Below are positions 33,722 through 39,773 of a stretch of DNA of 39,773 nucleotides, piece by piece. Source of the stretch: Nocardioides psychrotolerans (GTDB lineage Bacteria; Actinomycetota; Actinomycetes; Propionibacteriales; Nocardioidaceae); contig NZ_FOQG01000026.1 of NCBI RefSeq assembly GCF_900113685.1, forward strand, positions 1 to 39,773, given 5' to 3'. Below the pieces are notes generated by a model. The model was given only the letters and a program-made list of their open reading frames with translations, was not told the origin of the DNA and ran no database searches. The translations under genes and the position numbers were made by a program. Position 1 is the first letter of the stretch; every line of letters starts with the position of its first letter.

Positions 33722-35239
33722 TCACGACAGGGGCACGTCCTGGCCGGCTCGGACGAAGACGCTCTCGTAGGCCAGGAGGGCCGGCTGGACGAGGAGCCCG
33801 GCCAGCGCCAGCAGGACGACGGGGGCGCCGCCCCAGGCCAGGGCGCCGAGCACGACGGCCAGCACGACGGGAAGTACGCCGCCGAGCCAGAAGGTGCGTG
33901 CGTAGCGACCGGAGCTGATGATGCGGGCGGCCACCGCGGCCTGCTGGCTGGCGTGCTTGCCGCCGTACTCGACAGCGAGCATCGCCAGGTGCAGGACGGC
34001 TCCGATCACGAAGGACGCCGCGAGGAGCGTCCAGGCGGAGTCGGACAGGTCCACGAAGAGTCCGGCCAGGGCCAGGGCCCCGCTGCCGACCATCACGGCC
34101 TGGACGAGCAGGTGCCAGAACAGCAGACGGGACTGCCACAGGTCGCGGCCCTCGGCCTGGCCGAAGAGGAAGGCGGTGTAGCCCGCCATCATCGCGCTCG
34201 CCGGGATCGACAGCCAGGCCAGCACGGTTATGGCCCAGCCGAGGTCGAGCATCGCGGCCAGCAGCCACAGCACGGCGCCGCCGGAGAAGACGGTGAGCGC
34301 GTAGGCGCCGAGCACGAGCCAGGAGGTCCAGTTGGACTTCAGGAAGATGAAGAGGAAGCGCTCGGGACGCTTGAGGTCCCAGACCAGCAGCCCGCCGGTC
34401 GTGGCGGCGCCGAAGAGACCCAGCAGCGGCGCGACGTAGTCGCCCACCGGGCCCAGCTCAATCCCGAGGATGTGCGCGAGGCCGGCCAGGGCGAGCGCCC
34501 CGGCTCCGACGCCCTTGGTCCACAGGTACGTCGTGACCTTCCATCCCCAGGGACGGGGGTGGGCCGTGTTGAGGGTCGTGTGGGCGTTGCTCGCCGGGTC
34601 CCTCGGCAGGTCACCGGCGTTCGCGAGGCGCTGGGCGTCGGGCTTGGCCCAGATGTAGGTGTCCTCGACCGGTGCTGCGAGCGGGTCGAGCACCGCCCGG
34701 TCGGCGCCGAGGTAGAAGACGTTCGGCCCGGTGTTCTGCTCGGGCGCACGGACCGTGGTGGCCTGTTCCTTGACCAGGCGGGCGATCCCGCTGGTCGGGT
34801 CCTCCAGGTCACCTACCCAGATCGAGTGGGTCGGGCAGACCACGACACAGGCGGGCTCGAGGTCCTCGTCGATGCGGTGGGCACACATGTTGCACTTGGC
34901 AGCAGTGCTGGTGTCCTTGTCGATGTAGATCGCGTCGTACGGACAGGCCTGCATACAGCTCTTGCAGCCGATGCACTTCTCCTGGTCGAAGTCGACGATG
35001 CCATCCTCGCGCTTGAACAGCGACTCGGTCGGGCAGATCTTCACGCAGGGCGCATCGGTGCAGTGGTTGCACCGCATGACGCCGAAGGAGCGCGTGCTGT
35101 CCGGGAACTCACCGCTGTCGACGTACTTGACCCAGGTGCGGAACTGCCCGACCGGGATCTCGTGCTCGGTCTTGCAGGCCACAGTGCAGGCGTGGCACCC
35201 GATGCAGGTGCGCTGGTCGATCGCGAAGCCGAGCTGCAT
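33722..35239 (-). CDS. Fused four-cluster ferredoxin/NrfD membrane subunit (SoeB-SoeC fusion)
   Basis: A 505-aa protein joining two subunits that are usually separate. Residues 1-~180 hold sixteen Cys in four 4Fe-4S motifs: CIGCHACTVAC (12-22), CNHCTDAPCVKIC, CIGCKSCMQAC, and CNMC with CVVVC. A linker of ~60 residues follows, then about eight hydrophobic helices from ~240 to the end, of NrfD/DmsC type (VWDLKRPERFLFIFLKSNWTSW). It should accept electrons from the Mo subunit and pass them to the quinone pool, anchoring the complex on the cytoplasmic face. It begins 3 bases after tusA and precedes the Mo gene by 51 bases. Confidence 0.9.
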   Translation of the reverse strand: MQLGFAIDQRTCIGCHACTVACKTEHEIPVGQFRTWVKYVDSGEFPDSTRSFGVMRCNHCTDAPCVKICPTESLFKREDGIVDFDQEKCIGCKSCMQACPYDAIYIDKDTSTAAKCNMCAHRIDEDLEPACVVVCPTHSIWVGDLEDPTSGIARLVKEQATTVRAPEQNTGPNVFYLGADRAVLDPLAAPVEDTYIWAKPDAQRLANAGDLPRDPASNAHTTLNTAHPRPWGWKVTTYLWTKGVGAGALALAGLAHILGIELGPVGDYVAPLLGLFGAATTGGLLVWDLKRPERFLFIFLKSNWTSWLVLGAYALTVFSGGAVLWLLAAMLDLGWAITVLAWLSIPASAMMAGYTAFLFGQAEGRDLWQSRLLFWHLLVQAVMVGSGALALAGLFVDLSDSAWTLLAASFVIGAVLHLAMLAVEYGGKHASQQAAVAARIISSGRYARTFWLGGVLPVVLAVVLGALAWGGAPVVLLALAGLLVQPALLAYESVFVRAGQDVPLS

Positions 35240-35242
35240 GCG

Positions 35243-35476
35243 TCAGCTCTTCCGGATGAGGTAGCGGTAGATGCCGTCCTCGACCGAGCTGTCCAGCAGC
35301 TCGTTGCCCGTGTCCTTGGCCCAGGACGGGATGTCACTCTTCGATCCGCCGTCCGTCGCCTCGACCAGGAGTACCTGACCCGGGCGCAGGGTCTTCAGCT
35401 GACGTGAGGCCAGCAGGACCGGCATCGGGCACTTCTGGCCCTTCGCGTCCGCGGTTGCGTCGAATTGCTGGTCCAT
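35243..35476 (-). CDS. tusA: TusA-family sulfur carrier protein
   Basis: A 77-aa SirA/TusA fold protein. The sulfur-carrying Cys16 lies in KCPMPVLLASRQL, the family signature, followed by PGQVLLVEATDGGSKSDIP. TusA carries persulfide on this Cys between donors such as rhodaneses and acceptors. Beside dsrE2 and a Mo sulfite enzyme it fits a dissimilatory sulfur-oxidation relay more than tRNA thiolation. ATG at 35476 follows GGAG by 8 bases. Confidence 0.92.
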   Translation of the reverse strand: MDQQFDATADAKGQKCPMPVLLASRQLKTLRPGQVLLVEATDGGSKSDIPSWAKDTGNELLDSSVEDGIYRYLIRKS

Positions 35477-35519
35477 GGGACTGCTCCGTTCGAATCCGGG
35501 CCCTGAGGCCGGGTAGGGG

Positions 35520-36023
35520 TCAGATGAACAGGTTGATCTGGGACCGGCTCATCTCGGAGAGCGCGGAAGCGGCGCCCACCGGGTCACCCGCGCCCTCGAT
35601 GAGCTGGTCGCGACGAAGGCCCATCAGCTCCATCGTCATCTCGCACGGCCAGAGGTTCACCCCGAGCTCCGTGCACATCTCGAGCAGCTCCTTGGGGCTG
35701 GCCACCTTGTTGTCGCGCGCCAGCTTCTTCATCATCCAGGCGCCGGCGCCGCCCATGTGGAGCTTGGAGAGCTTCATGTTGCTGACGCCGGGAGGGTTCA
35801 TCCCGGCGAGCGCCTTGGTCATCGCGTTGGTACCGGTGATCCGCACGTCGTCGCGCACCAGCGGGAACAGTCCCCAGAAGGTGAAGAAGATCGTGGTCTT
35901 CATGCCGTACGCCGCACCCGTGGAACCGAGGATCAGGGTGGGCCAGATCTTGTCGAGGTCACCGCTCCAGGCGACGATCGTCATGCTCTTCGGGGCTTCG
36001 TCTTCCGGTACCGCATCGGTCAT
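35520..36023 (-). CDS. DsrE2-like sulfur transfer protein (DsrE/F family)
   Basis: A 167-aa DsrE/DsrF-fold protein. The conserved sulfur-binding Cys is Cys127 in NLWPCEMTMELMGL, matching the C-x-M-x-M-E-x-M-G pattern of DsrE2; Cys117 is a possible partner. Residues ~25-60 include a hydrophobic stretch (TTIFFTFWGLFPLV) seen in DsrE2, which may be membrane-associated. DsrE2 accepts sulfur from TusA or rhodanese in sulfur oxidisers. The ATG at 36021-36023 follows GGAGG at 8 bases; the longer frame upstream runs into the promoter and is rejected. First gene of the operon. Confidence 0.88.
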   Translation of the reverse strand: MTDAVPEDEAPKSMTIVAWSGDLDKIWPTLILGSTGAAYGMKTTIFFTFWGLFPLVRDDVRITGTNAMTKALAGMNPPGVSNMKLSKLHMGGAGAWMMKKLARDNKVASPKELLEMCTELGVNLWPCEMTMELMGLRRDQLIEGAGDPVGAASALSEMSRSQINLFI

Positions 36024-36074
36024 GGCAGTTGCCTCCGGCAAGCTACGAGGGGATTGCGCTGTGGTGCGCGTCAC

Positions 36075-36102
36075 ATTACATTCGCAGTGCCGCATACAAC
36101 AA
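36075..36102 (-). promoter_or_regulatory. Promoter with embedded dyad for the dsrE2-tusA-soe-mrp operon
   Basis: On the minus strand TTGTTG (36097-36102) and TGTAAT (36075-36080) are 16 bases apart and lie 52 bases before the dsrE2 start. A dyad of pattern TT..AT.CG-N6-CG.AT..AA (about 36076-36099) covers the spacer, the usual position for an ArsR-type repressor site. The sequence match is by eye; the regulator is inferred to be the ArsR protein encoded 2 kb away. Confidence 0.45.
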
Positions 36103-36190
36103 CCCTTTGACGCGGCGAGTTGTACGGACATTGACCCCCGACGGGGCCAGCTGACGTCCGTGGGATCACCGCACAGGAAGGCAGAACCAC

Positions 36191-37333
36191 ATGGAAGCCT
36201 GGACCATCTCTCCCCGCGAGCTCTTCGACGAGCTCGCCCGCGGCGCCGTACCGGAGATCCTCGATGTCCGGAACAGCGACGAGTTCGAGGCGCAGAGGAT
36301 CGAAGGTCGCCGACCGGTCAGCACCCGTCACGAACCCGTCTACGAGGTGCTGGACGAACCCGAGGCGTACGCCGCGGACACCCTGGACGGCGCGGTGGTG
36401 GTGTGCGGGCAGGGCAACGGCTCGGCGTACGTGGTCCAGGAGTTCATCGCCCTCGGCAAGGAGACCCGGTCCCTGGCCGGCGGCATGGACGCCTGGGCGC
36501 AGCTGCTCGTCCCGGTGGCGCTCGACATCCTTCCCGAGCCGGCTCGCGCCTGGCAGCTGCAGCGGCCCGCCAAGGGCTGTCTCAGCTACGTCATCGGCGT
36601 GCCCGGCGAGAACTGCATCGTGGTCGACCCGGCGCGCAACCACGCGCCGTACCTCGAGCTCGCCGAGGCACACGGGATGCGGGTGACGCACGTGATCGAC
36701 ACCCATGTCCACGCCGACCACATCAGCGGCGGACCGACGCTCGCGGCCGAGCTGGGGGTCGAGTACCACCTCCCCCCGCAGGACAGCCCGGAGGAGATCC
36801 CCTTCCCCAACCGCCCCCTCGAGGACGGCGAGGCGCTGAGCCTGGGCGCGGACACCGTCGTACACGCCATGACGATGCACCTTCCCGGGCACACCCCCGG
36901 GACCACTGCCCTCCTGGTCGGCGGACGACTCCTGCTGGTCGGGGACACCATTTTCGTGCGTGGCCTGGGCCGTCCGGACCTGACCGGGCAGGCCGAGGAC
37001 CTGGCCCGCTCGTTGTTCCGCAGCGTCCACGACCGGCTCGAGCCGCTGGACCCGGGGACGGTCATCGCACCCGCGCACTGGTCGAGCCCGGAGGAGTTCA
37101 ACGAGGCCGGCGCCGTGACGACGACGCTGCGTCACGTCTTCGAGGCCACCCTGCTCAACGAGCGAGCCATCGAGCGCTTCGTCGAGGAGATCGTGTTGTC
37201 ACTCCCGGCCGCACCCGAGAGCTATGACACCATCCGCAGGGTGAACGCCGGCCAGCTCGACCCGCCCGAGGACGAGTTGATGGTGCTCGACGTCGGGCGC
37301 AACCAGTGCGCGGCGTCTACCTCCCTGACGTGA
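36191..37333 (+). CDS. Rhodanese-metallo-beta-lactamase fusion (persulfide dioxygenase-like)
   Basis: A 380-aa protein with reversed domain order compared with the gene at 28276. Residues 1-~115 are a rhodanese domain with active Cys72 in VVVCGQGNGSAYV. From ~125 a metallo-beta-lactamase domain follows, with DTHVHADHISGG, MHLPGHTPGT, LLVGDTIFVRGLGRPDL and IAPAHW, the set expected for an iron-dependent ETHE1-class enzyme. The C-terminal ~70 residues are extra. The rhodanese could deliver persulfide directly to the dioxygenase site. It is transcribed divergently from the dsrE2 operon across 167 bases and leads a plus-strand group with two DUF202 genes and arsR. Confidence 0.88.
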   Translation: MEAWTISPRELFDELARGAVPEILDVRNSDEFEAQRIEGRRPVSTRHEPVYEVLDEPEAYAADTLDGAVVVCGQGNGSAYVVQEFIALGKETRSLAGGMDAWAQLLVPVALDILPEPARAWQLQRPAKGCLSYVIGVPGENCIVVDPARNHAPYLELAEAHGMRVTHVIDTHVHADHISGGPTLAAELGVEYHLPPQDSPEEIPFPNRPLEDGEALSLGADTVVHAMTMHLPGHTPGTTALLVGGRLLLVGDTIFVRGLGRPDLTGQAEDLARSLFRSVHDRLEPLDPGTVIAPAHWSSPEEFNEAGAVTTTLRHVFEATLLNERAIERFVEEIVLSLPAAPESYDTIRRVNAGQLDPPEDELMVLDVGRNQCAASTSLT

Positions 37334-37360
37334 CCGAACCGAGGAAGCGAGAGGTCGCCC

Positions 37361-37747
37361 ATGTCATCTGACTCCGCGTCCGGGGCACCTCAGCCGGCGG
37401 ACGCTCCCGACGTCGTCGACGTGCACCCGGACTATCGCTTCACGCTGGCCAACGAGCGGACCTTCCTGGCCTGGGTCCGCACGGCCCTGGCCCTGACGGC
37501 CGCCGGAGTCGCGGTGATCCGCTTCGTGCCGGGTCTGACCCTGATGCGGCACGCGCTCGGGTTCCTGCTGATCGGCCTGGGGGGCTTCCTGTCGTGGATG
37601 TCCTACCGCGACTGGCAACGCAACGAGCGCGCGATGCGGCTCGGGCTCCAGCTGCCCGCGTCCTTCGTCCCTCGCCTCGTCGCGTGGTCCCTGGTCCTCG
37701 CCTCGCTCGCGGCGCTCACCCTCGTCATCGCTGATCTGGTCGACTGA
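37361..37747 (+). CDS. DUF202 (YidH-like) membrane protein
   Basis: A 128-aa protein with three hydrophobic segments (around 38-58, 65-85 and 105-127) after a polar N-terminus. The DUF202 signature LANERTFLAWVRTALALTAAGVA is clear. Function of the family is not established. It starts 27 bases after the rhodanese-MBL gene and ends 2 bases before a second DUF202 gene, so the group appears co-transcribed. Confidence 0.88.
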   Translation: MSSDSASGAPQPADAPDVVDVHPDYRFTLANERTFLAWVRTALALTAAGVAVIRFVPGLTLMRHALGFLLIGLGGFLSWMSYRDWQRNERAMRLGLQLPASFVPRLVAWSLVLASLAALTLVIADLVD

Positions 37748-37749
37748 GC

Positions 37750-38100
37750 ATGTTGCCCCGGCGGCCGCGGATCAGCGACCGCGACGTGCCGCACCACGAT
37801 GCCGGCCTGCAGGCCGAACGCACGGCGATGGCCTGGCAGCGCACCGCCCTCGGTGTCGGTGGCATCTCGGCCCTGCTGCTCCACGAGACGGGAGGCAAGC
37901 TCCTCCAGGCCCTGCCCGGCACGTTGGGTCTCGCGATGGCGACGACGCTCCTGGTGCTCAGCGAGCTTCGCTACGAGCGCACCACGTCCCGGATCGGGAC
38001 CGGAGCGGCCTTTTCCAGCCCCCGCCTCCTGCTGCTCCTGGCGCTCACCGTGTCCCTGTTGGCGGTGGCATCGATCGGGCTCATCCTCGTGCAGGGCTAG
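37750..38100 (+). CDS. Second DUF202 membrane protein
   Basis: A 116-aa protein with the same family signature in divergent form, DAGLQAERTAMAWQRTALGVGG, and three hydrophobic stretches (around 32-50, 55-75, 90-113). Paired tandem DUF202 genes are common, suggesting a heteromeric complex; function is unknown. Start ATG lies 2 bases after the previous stop, consistent with coupling. Confidence 0.82.
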   Translation: MLPRRPRISDRDVPHHDAGLQAERTAMAWQRTALGVGGISALLLHETGGKLLQALPGTLGLAMATTLLVLSELRYERTTSRIGTGAAFSSPRLLLLLALTVSLLAVASIGLILVQG

Positions 38101-38156
38101 CCTTGCACCCTGAGGCGCAGCCGCGCCCCGCTTGTCCCATCGCCGAGGAGGTGACC

Positions 38157-38507
38157 GTGAACGAAGCACTGGAAGCAGAGCTGCGTGAGCTGCATGAACG
38201 TGTCTGCAAGGCCATCTCCGACCCGAAGCGGCTGTTGATCATCAGCGTGCTCCGCGACGGGGAGCTCAGCGTCGGAGAGATCGCCGAGACCCTCGGAGTC
38301 AGTCAGTCCAACGCCAGCCAGCACCTCGCCGTCCTCCGGGAGCGGGGAATCGTGACGACCCGACGCGCCGGAACCACCGTCTACTACTCCCTGCGCAGCC
38401 CGAAGATCCTCGCGGCGATCGACCTGATGCGGGAGTTCGTCGCGGAGGAGAACGGGACGCATCTCGAACGTCCCGGACGCAAGCTCACCAGCATCTTCCT
38501 CGGCTGA
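38157..38507 (+). CDS. ArsR/SmtB-family transcriptional regulator
   Basis: A 116-aa winged-helix repressor. The helix-turn-helix reads LSVGEIAETLGVSQSNASQHLAVLRERGIV and the wing TTRRAGTTVYYSL. Only one Cys (Cys17, in HERVCKAISDPKR) is present, so it lacks the two-Cys disulfide/tetrasulfide switch of SqrR and BigR, and no clear metal-site ELCV motif is visible. GTG 38157 is preferred because GGAGG precedes it by 5 bases. Last gene of the plus-strand group; the obvious candidate to control the divergent dsrE2 promoter. Its signal is unknown. Confidence 0.9.
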   Translation: MNEALEAELRELHERVCKAISDPKRLLIISVLRDGELSVGEIAETLGVSQSNASQHLAVLRERGIVTTRRAGTTVYYSLRSPKILAAIDLMREFVAEENGTHLERPGRKLTSIFLG

Positions 38508-38545
38508 GCCGGGCCGCGGCTGGGGATCTCGGTGGTTCGCGAACC

Positions 38546-38880
38546 TCAGCTTGTGGCCACGCCGACTGTCAGTAGTACGACCGAGTCCTCGACGGCCTCG
38601 AGTGAATGCCGCGAGTCGGGGATGGCAATGAGGTCTCCCGGAGATCCGCTCCACCGGCTCTCCCCCGCCACGAGGGTCACAAGGCCGTGCAGCACCTGGA
38701 GCGTGGCCTCGCCCGGACTCTGGTACTCGTCGAGGTTGCTTCCTGCCCGGAGTGCGATCAGGGTCTGGCGCAGCACGTGCTCGTGCCCCCGTACAACGTG
38801 TGGGAACTTCGACGGCTCGATGCCGTCCTGGCAATCTCCAGGTGGTGCCGAACCAGCGCGGTCAGTGATTTCTTCTGCAT
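38546..38880 (-). pseudogene. Cupin-domain protein, single-base frameshift
   Basis: The expected N-terminus MQKKSLTALVRHHLEIARTA, with a strong AGGAGGGG upstream of ATG 38878-38880, reads in one frame to SHTLYGG; the rest, HEHVLRQTLIALRAG, SPGEATLQVLHG and IPDSRHSLEAVEDS, continues in another. The switch falls in a run of five G (coding strand); one more G would restore a ~112-aa cupin. The sequence may be truly broken or carry a homopolymer error. Similar small cupins often occur near hemerythrin or stress genes; function unknown. Confidence 0.65.
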
Positions 38881-38891
38881 GTGCTCCCCTC

Positions 38892-39179
38892 CTACTGGGG
38901 TGGCTGCGCTTCTTCCGAGGCATCGAGCAGGAAGCTCGGCGACTCGGCGTGAGCCCGGTCGACCGTGTCCCAACCGCTCGCTCCCAGGGTGACCACGGAG
39001 ACCGGGAAGATCCCGGGGTCTTCGCGTTCGACGTGGACAGCCAGGTCGTCCAGAAGCTTTCTCATCTGTGCCTCGAAGTGCGCGGAGTCGGCATCCAGGC
39101 CAGCGACCACAGTCGCGAAGTCGCGATGTTCAACCTCGAGCTCATCGATCTCGTCGATGAATTCGCCTGCCACATGCAC
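38892..39179 (-). pseudogene. Hemerythrin-like protein, 5'-truncated
   Basis: The 95-aa frame resembles the C-terminal half of actinobacterial hemerythrin-like proteins: FIDEIDELEVEHRDF, then LAVHVEREDPGIFPVSVVTLG with the H..E metal-type residues, and SGWDTVDRAHAES. The N-terminal half with the first His ligands is not found in any frame upstream toward the IS element. It could be a shortened gene or a remnant; it ends 11 bases before the cupin start, so they once may have formed an operon. Confidence 0.5.
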
Positions 39180-39425
39180 GCCCTCATCCAGGCGACACCA
39201 TGGCCACCAACGACGAAGTCCGGTGGCCCGTGTCGCCCATCCTCGTCACCGTGGATGACGCACACGGCCCGTTCGTCATCACCGAACATGACGCCGTCAT
39301 CCTCAACCAGCGTGGCGCTCAACAAGGAGCCCGCGAAGACGATGGGGATTGTTCAGCTCGCGAGGGTCCGCTGTCCCTGACCCGCATTGTCAGCAGCGCC
39401 AAATACCTTCTGCACACAGGCGGGC
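39180..39425. other. Unassigned DNA between hemerythrin remnant and IS left end
   Basis: About 245 bases with no recognised gene. A plus-strand frame starting MATNDEVRWPVSP crosses into the IS repeats and shows no family signature. It may hold the scrambled 5' part of the hemerythrin-like gene. Confidence 0.4.
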
Positions 39426-39429
39426 TGAC

Positions 39430-39519
39430 AGCGGCCACGAGAAACTGCCCGGAGACGGCCATGAAACTGCCCGCTGGCGGACATGAGAAGTGCCCGGTGG
39501 CGGCCATGAGATCTGCCCG
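39430..39519. repeat. Four tandem ~21-bp IS21 end repeats
   Basis: Copies at 39430-39451, 39454-39473, 39476-39496 and 39499-39519 follow a consensus GGCGGCCATGAGAACTGCCC-like pattern with 22-24-bp period. In IS21 such repeats are transposase-binding sites. Confidence 0.8.
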
Positions 39520-39619
39520 ACACGACGTCGTCTGCCTCACCGCGTCCCGCGGTTGAGGCCCCTCCTCAGGTGCGCTCAGCAGTGCTGAAGCCGCTGATCG
39601 CTCCCTGAGGAGGGACTAC

Positions 39620-39773
39620 TTGAAGTCTGCAGAGGAAATCATGGAAATCTTGGAAGCCTACGATCTGACCGGGTCGTTTCGTGACGCCGCCGAGCTCGCG
39701 GGATGCTCGCATCACACCGTCGCTGCCCATGTGACGGCCCGCGACGCGGGTCGTGTCTCGGGCGTGGCTGCGG
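39620..39773 (+). CDS. istA: IS21 transposase IstA, N-terminus (partial)
   Basis: A TTG start (39620-39622) preceded by GAGGAGGG opens a frame reading LKSAEEIMEILEAYDLTGSF and then RDAAELAGCSHHTVAAHVTARDAGR, the typical N-terminal helix-turn-helix of actinobacterial IstA. It continues uninterrupted to the window edge; the DDE catalytic domain and istB lie outside. Confidence 0.88.
   Translation, partial: MKSAEEIMEILEAYDLTGSFRDAAELAGCSHHTVAAHVTARDAGRVSGVAA

Larger units (their letters stand above)
39426..39773 (+). mobile_element. IS21-family insertion sequence, left end (partial)
   Basis: The element begins near TGACAGCGGCC (39426), carries four tandem ~21-bp repeats and then a leader and the start of istA before the window ends. 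Multiple subterminal repeats plus an istA gene are characteristic of IS21. The exact outer end is uncertain since the other end is not visible. Confidence 0.75.

Noticed and set aside
38157..38507. Assignment of the ArsR protein as SqrR/BigR
   Set aside because: Only one Cys is present; the two-Cys sensor pair is missing.
39430..39519. Four short repeats considered as a CRISPR array or iterons
   Set aside because: There are no unique spacers of CRISPR length, the copies are degenerate, and istA follows directly.
39200..39556. A 118-codon plus-strand frame beginning MATNDEV
   Set aside because: It runs across the IS21 end repeats and shows no family features.

Overview
The window is high-GC DNA from an actinobacterium, most likely of the Propionibacteriales (Nocardioides-like). 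The evidence is the 5' end of a 16S rRNA gene on the minus strand, strong GC bias at third codon positions, a complete transcarboxylase of the propionibacterial type, and a ligase resembling the mycothiol enzyme MshC. The genus is an inference from these traits; no search was run. 

Layout. 1-590: 5' end of 16S rRNA with its leader, boxA and a candidate promoter. 591-2918: an FMN-dependent 2-hydroxyacid oxidase and tyrS. 3024-9158: a signalling block with a Ser/Thr kinase, a hybrid histidine kinase overlapping it by one base, and a convergent GAF-GAF-PP2C phosphatase broken at a (GGGC)4 tract, then a tRNA with anticodon CAU. 9187-12922: a four-gene operon for methylmalonyl-CoA carboxytransferase (5S, 12S, a 92-aa helper, 1.3S biotin carrier). 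13153-17202: a tiny FFFF-type membrane protein, an LCP cell-wall ligase, a PIG-L deacetylase and a flavohemoprotein with a hairpin-rich leader. 17203-18453: a decayed stretch with a perfect 17-bp hairpin, a 3' tRNA remnant, a frameshifted DUF2254 gene carrying a (GA)16 microsatellite, and a stub of a DsbA-like gene. 18454-23976: one 1840-codon, eukaryote-style acyl-CoA carboxylase that holds biotin carboxylase, biotin carrier, a central region and carboxyltransferase in a single chain. 

24340-38507 is the most striking region: a cytoplasmic sulfane-sulfur and sulfite oxidation island. It holds a SulP anion permease, a GntR regulator, an MshC-like cysteine ligase, a metallo-beta-lactamase/double-rhodanese protein, and a minus-strand operon dsrE2-tusA-soeBC(fused)-soeA-mrp. 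Divergent from that operon is a rhodanese/metallo-beta-lactamase fusion, followed by two DUF202 membrane proteins and an ArsR-family regulator. Read together, persulfide is handled by the two persulfide-dioxygenase-like proteins, sulfur is passed along TusA/DsrE2, sulfite is oxidised by a Mo enzyme that feeds electrons to the membrane through a fused FeS-NrfD subunit, Mrp supplies FeS clusters, and sulfate may leave through SulP. This is inference from gene families and context. 

38508-39773: a frameshifted cupin gene, a 5'-truncated hemerythrin-like gene, and the left end of an IS21-family element with four tandem ~21-bp repeats and the start of istA, cut by the window edge.
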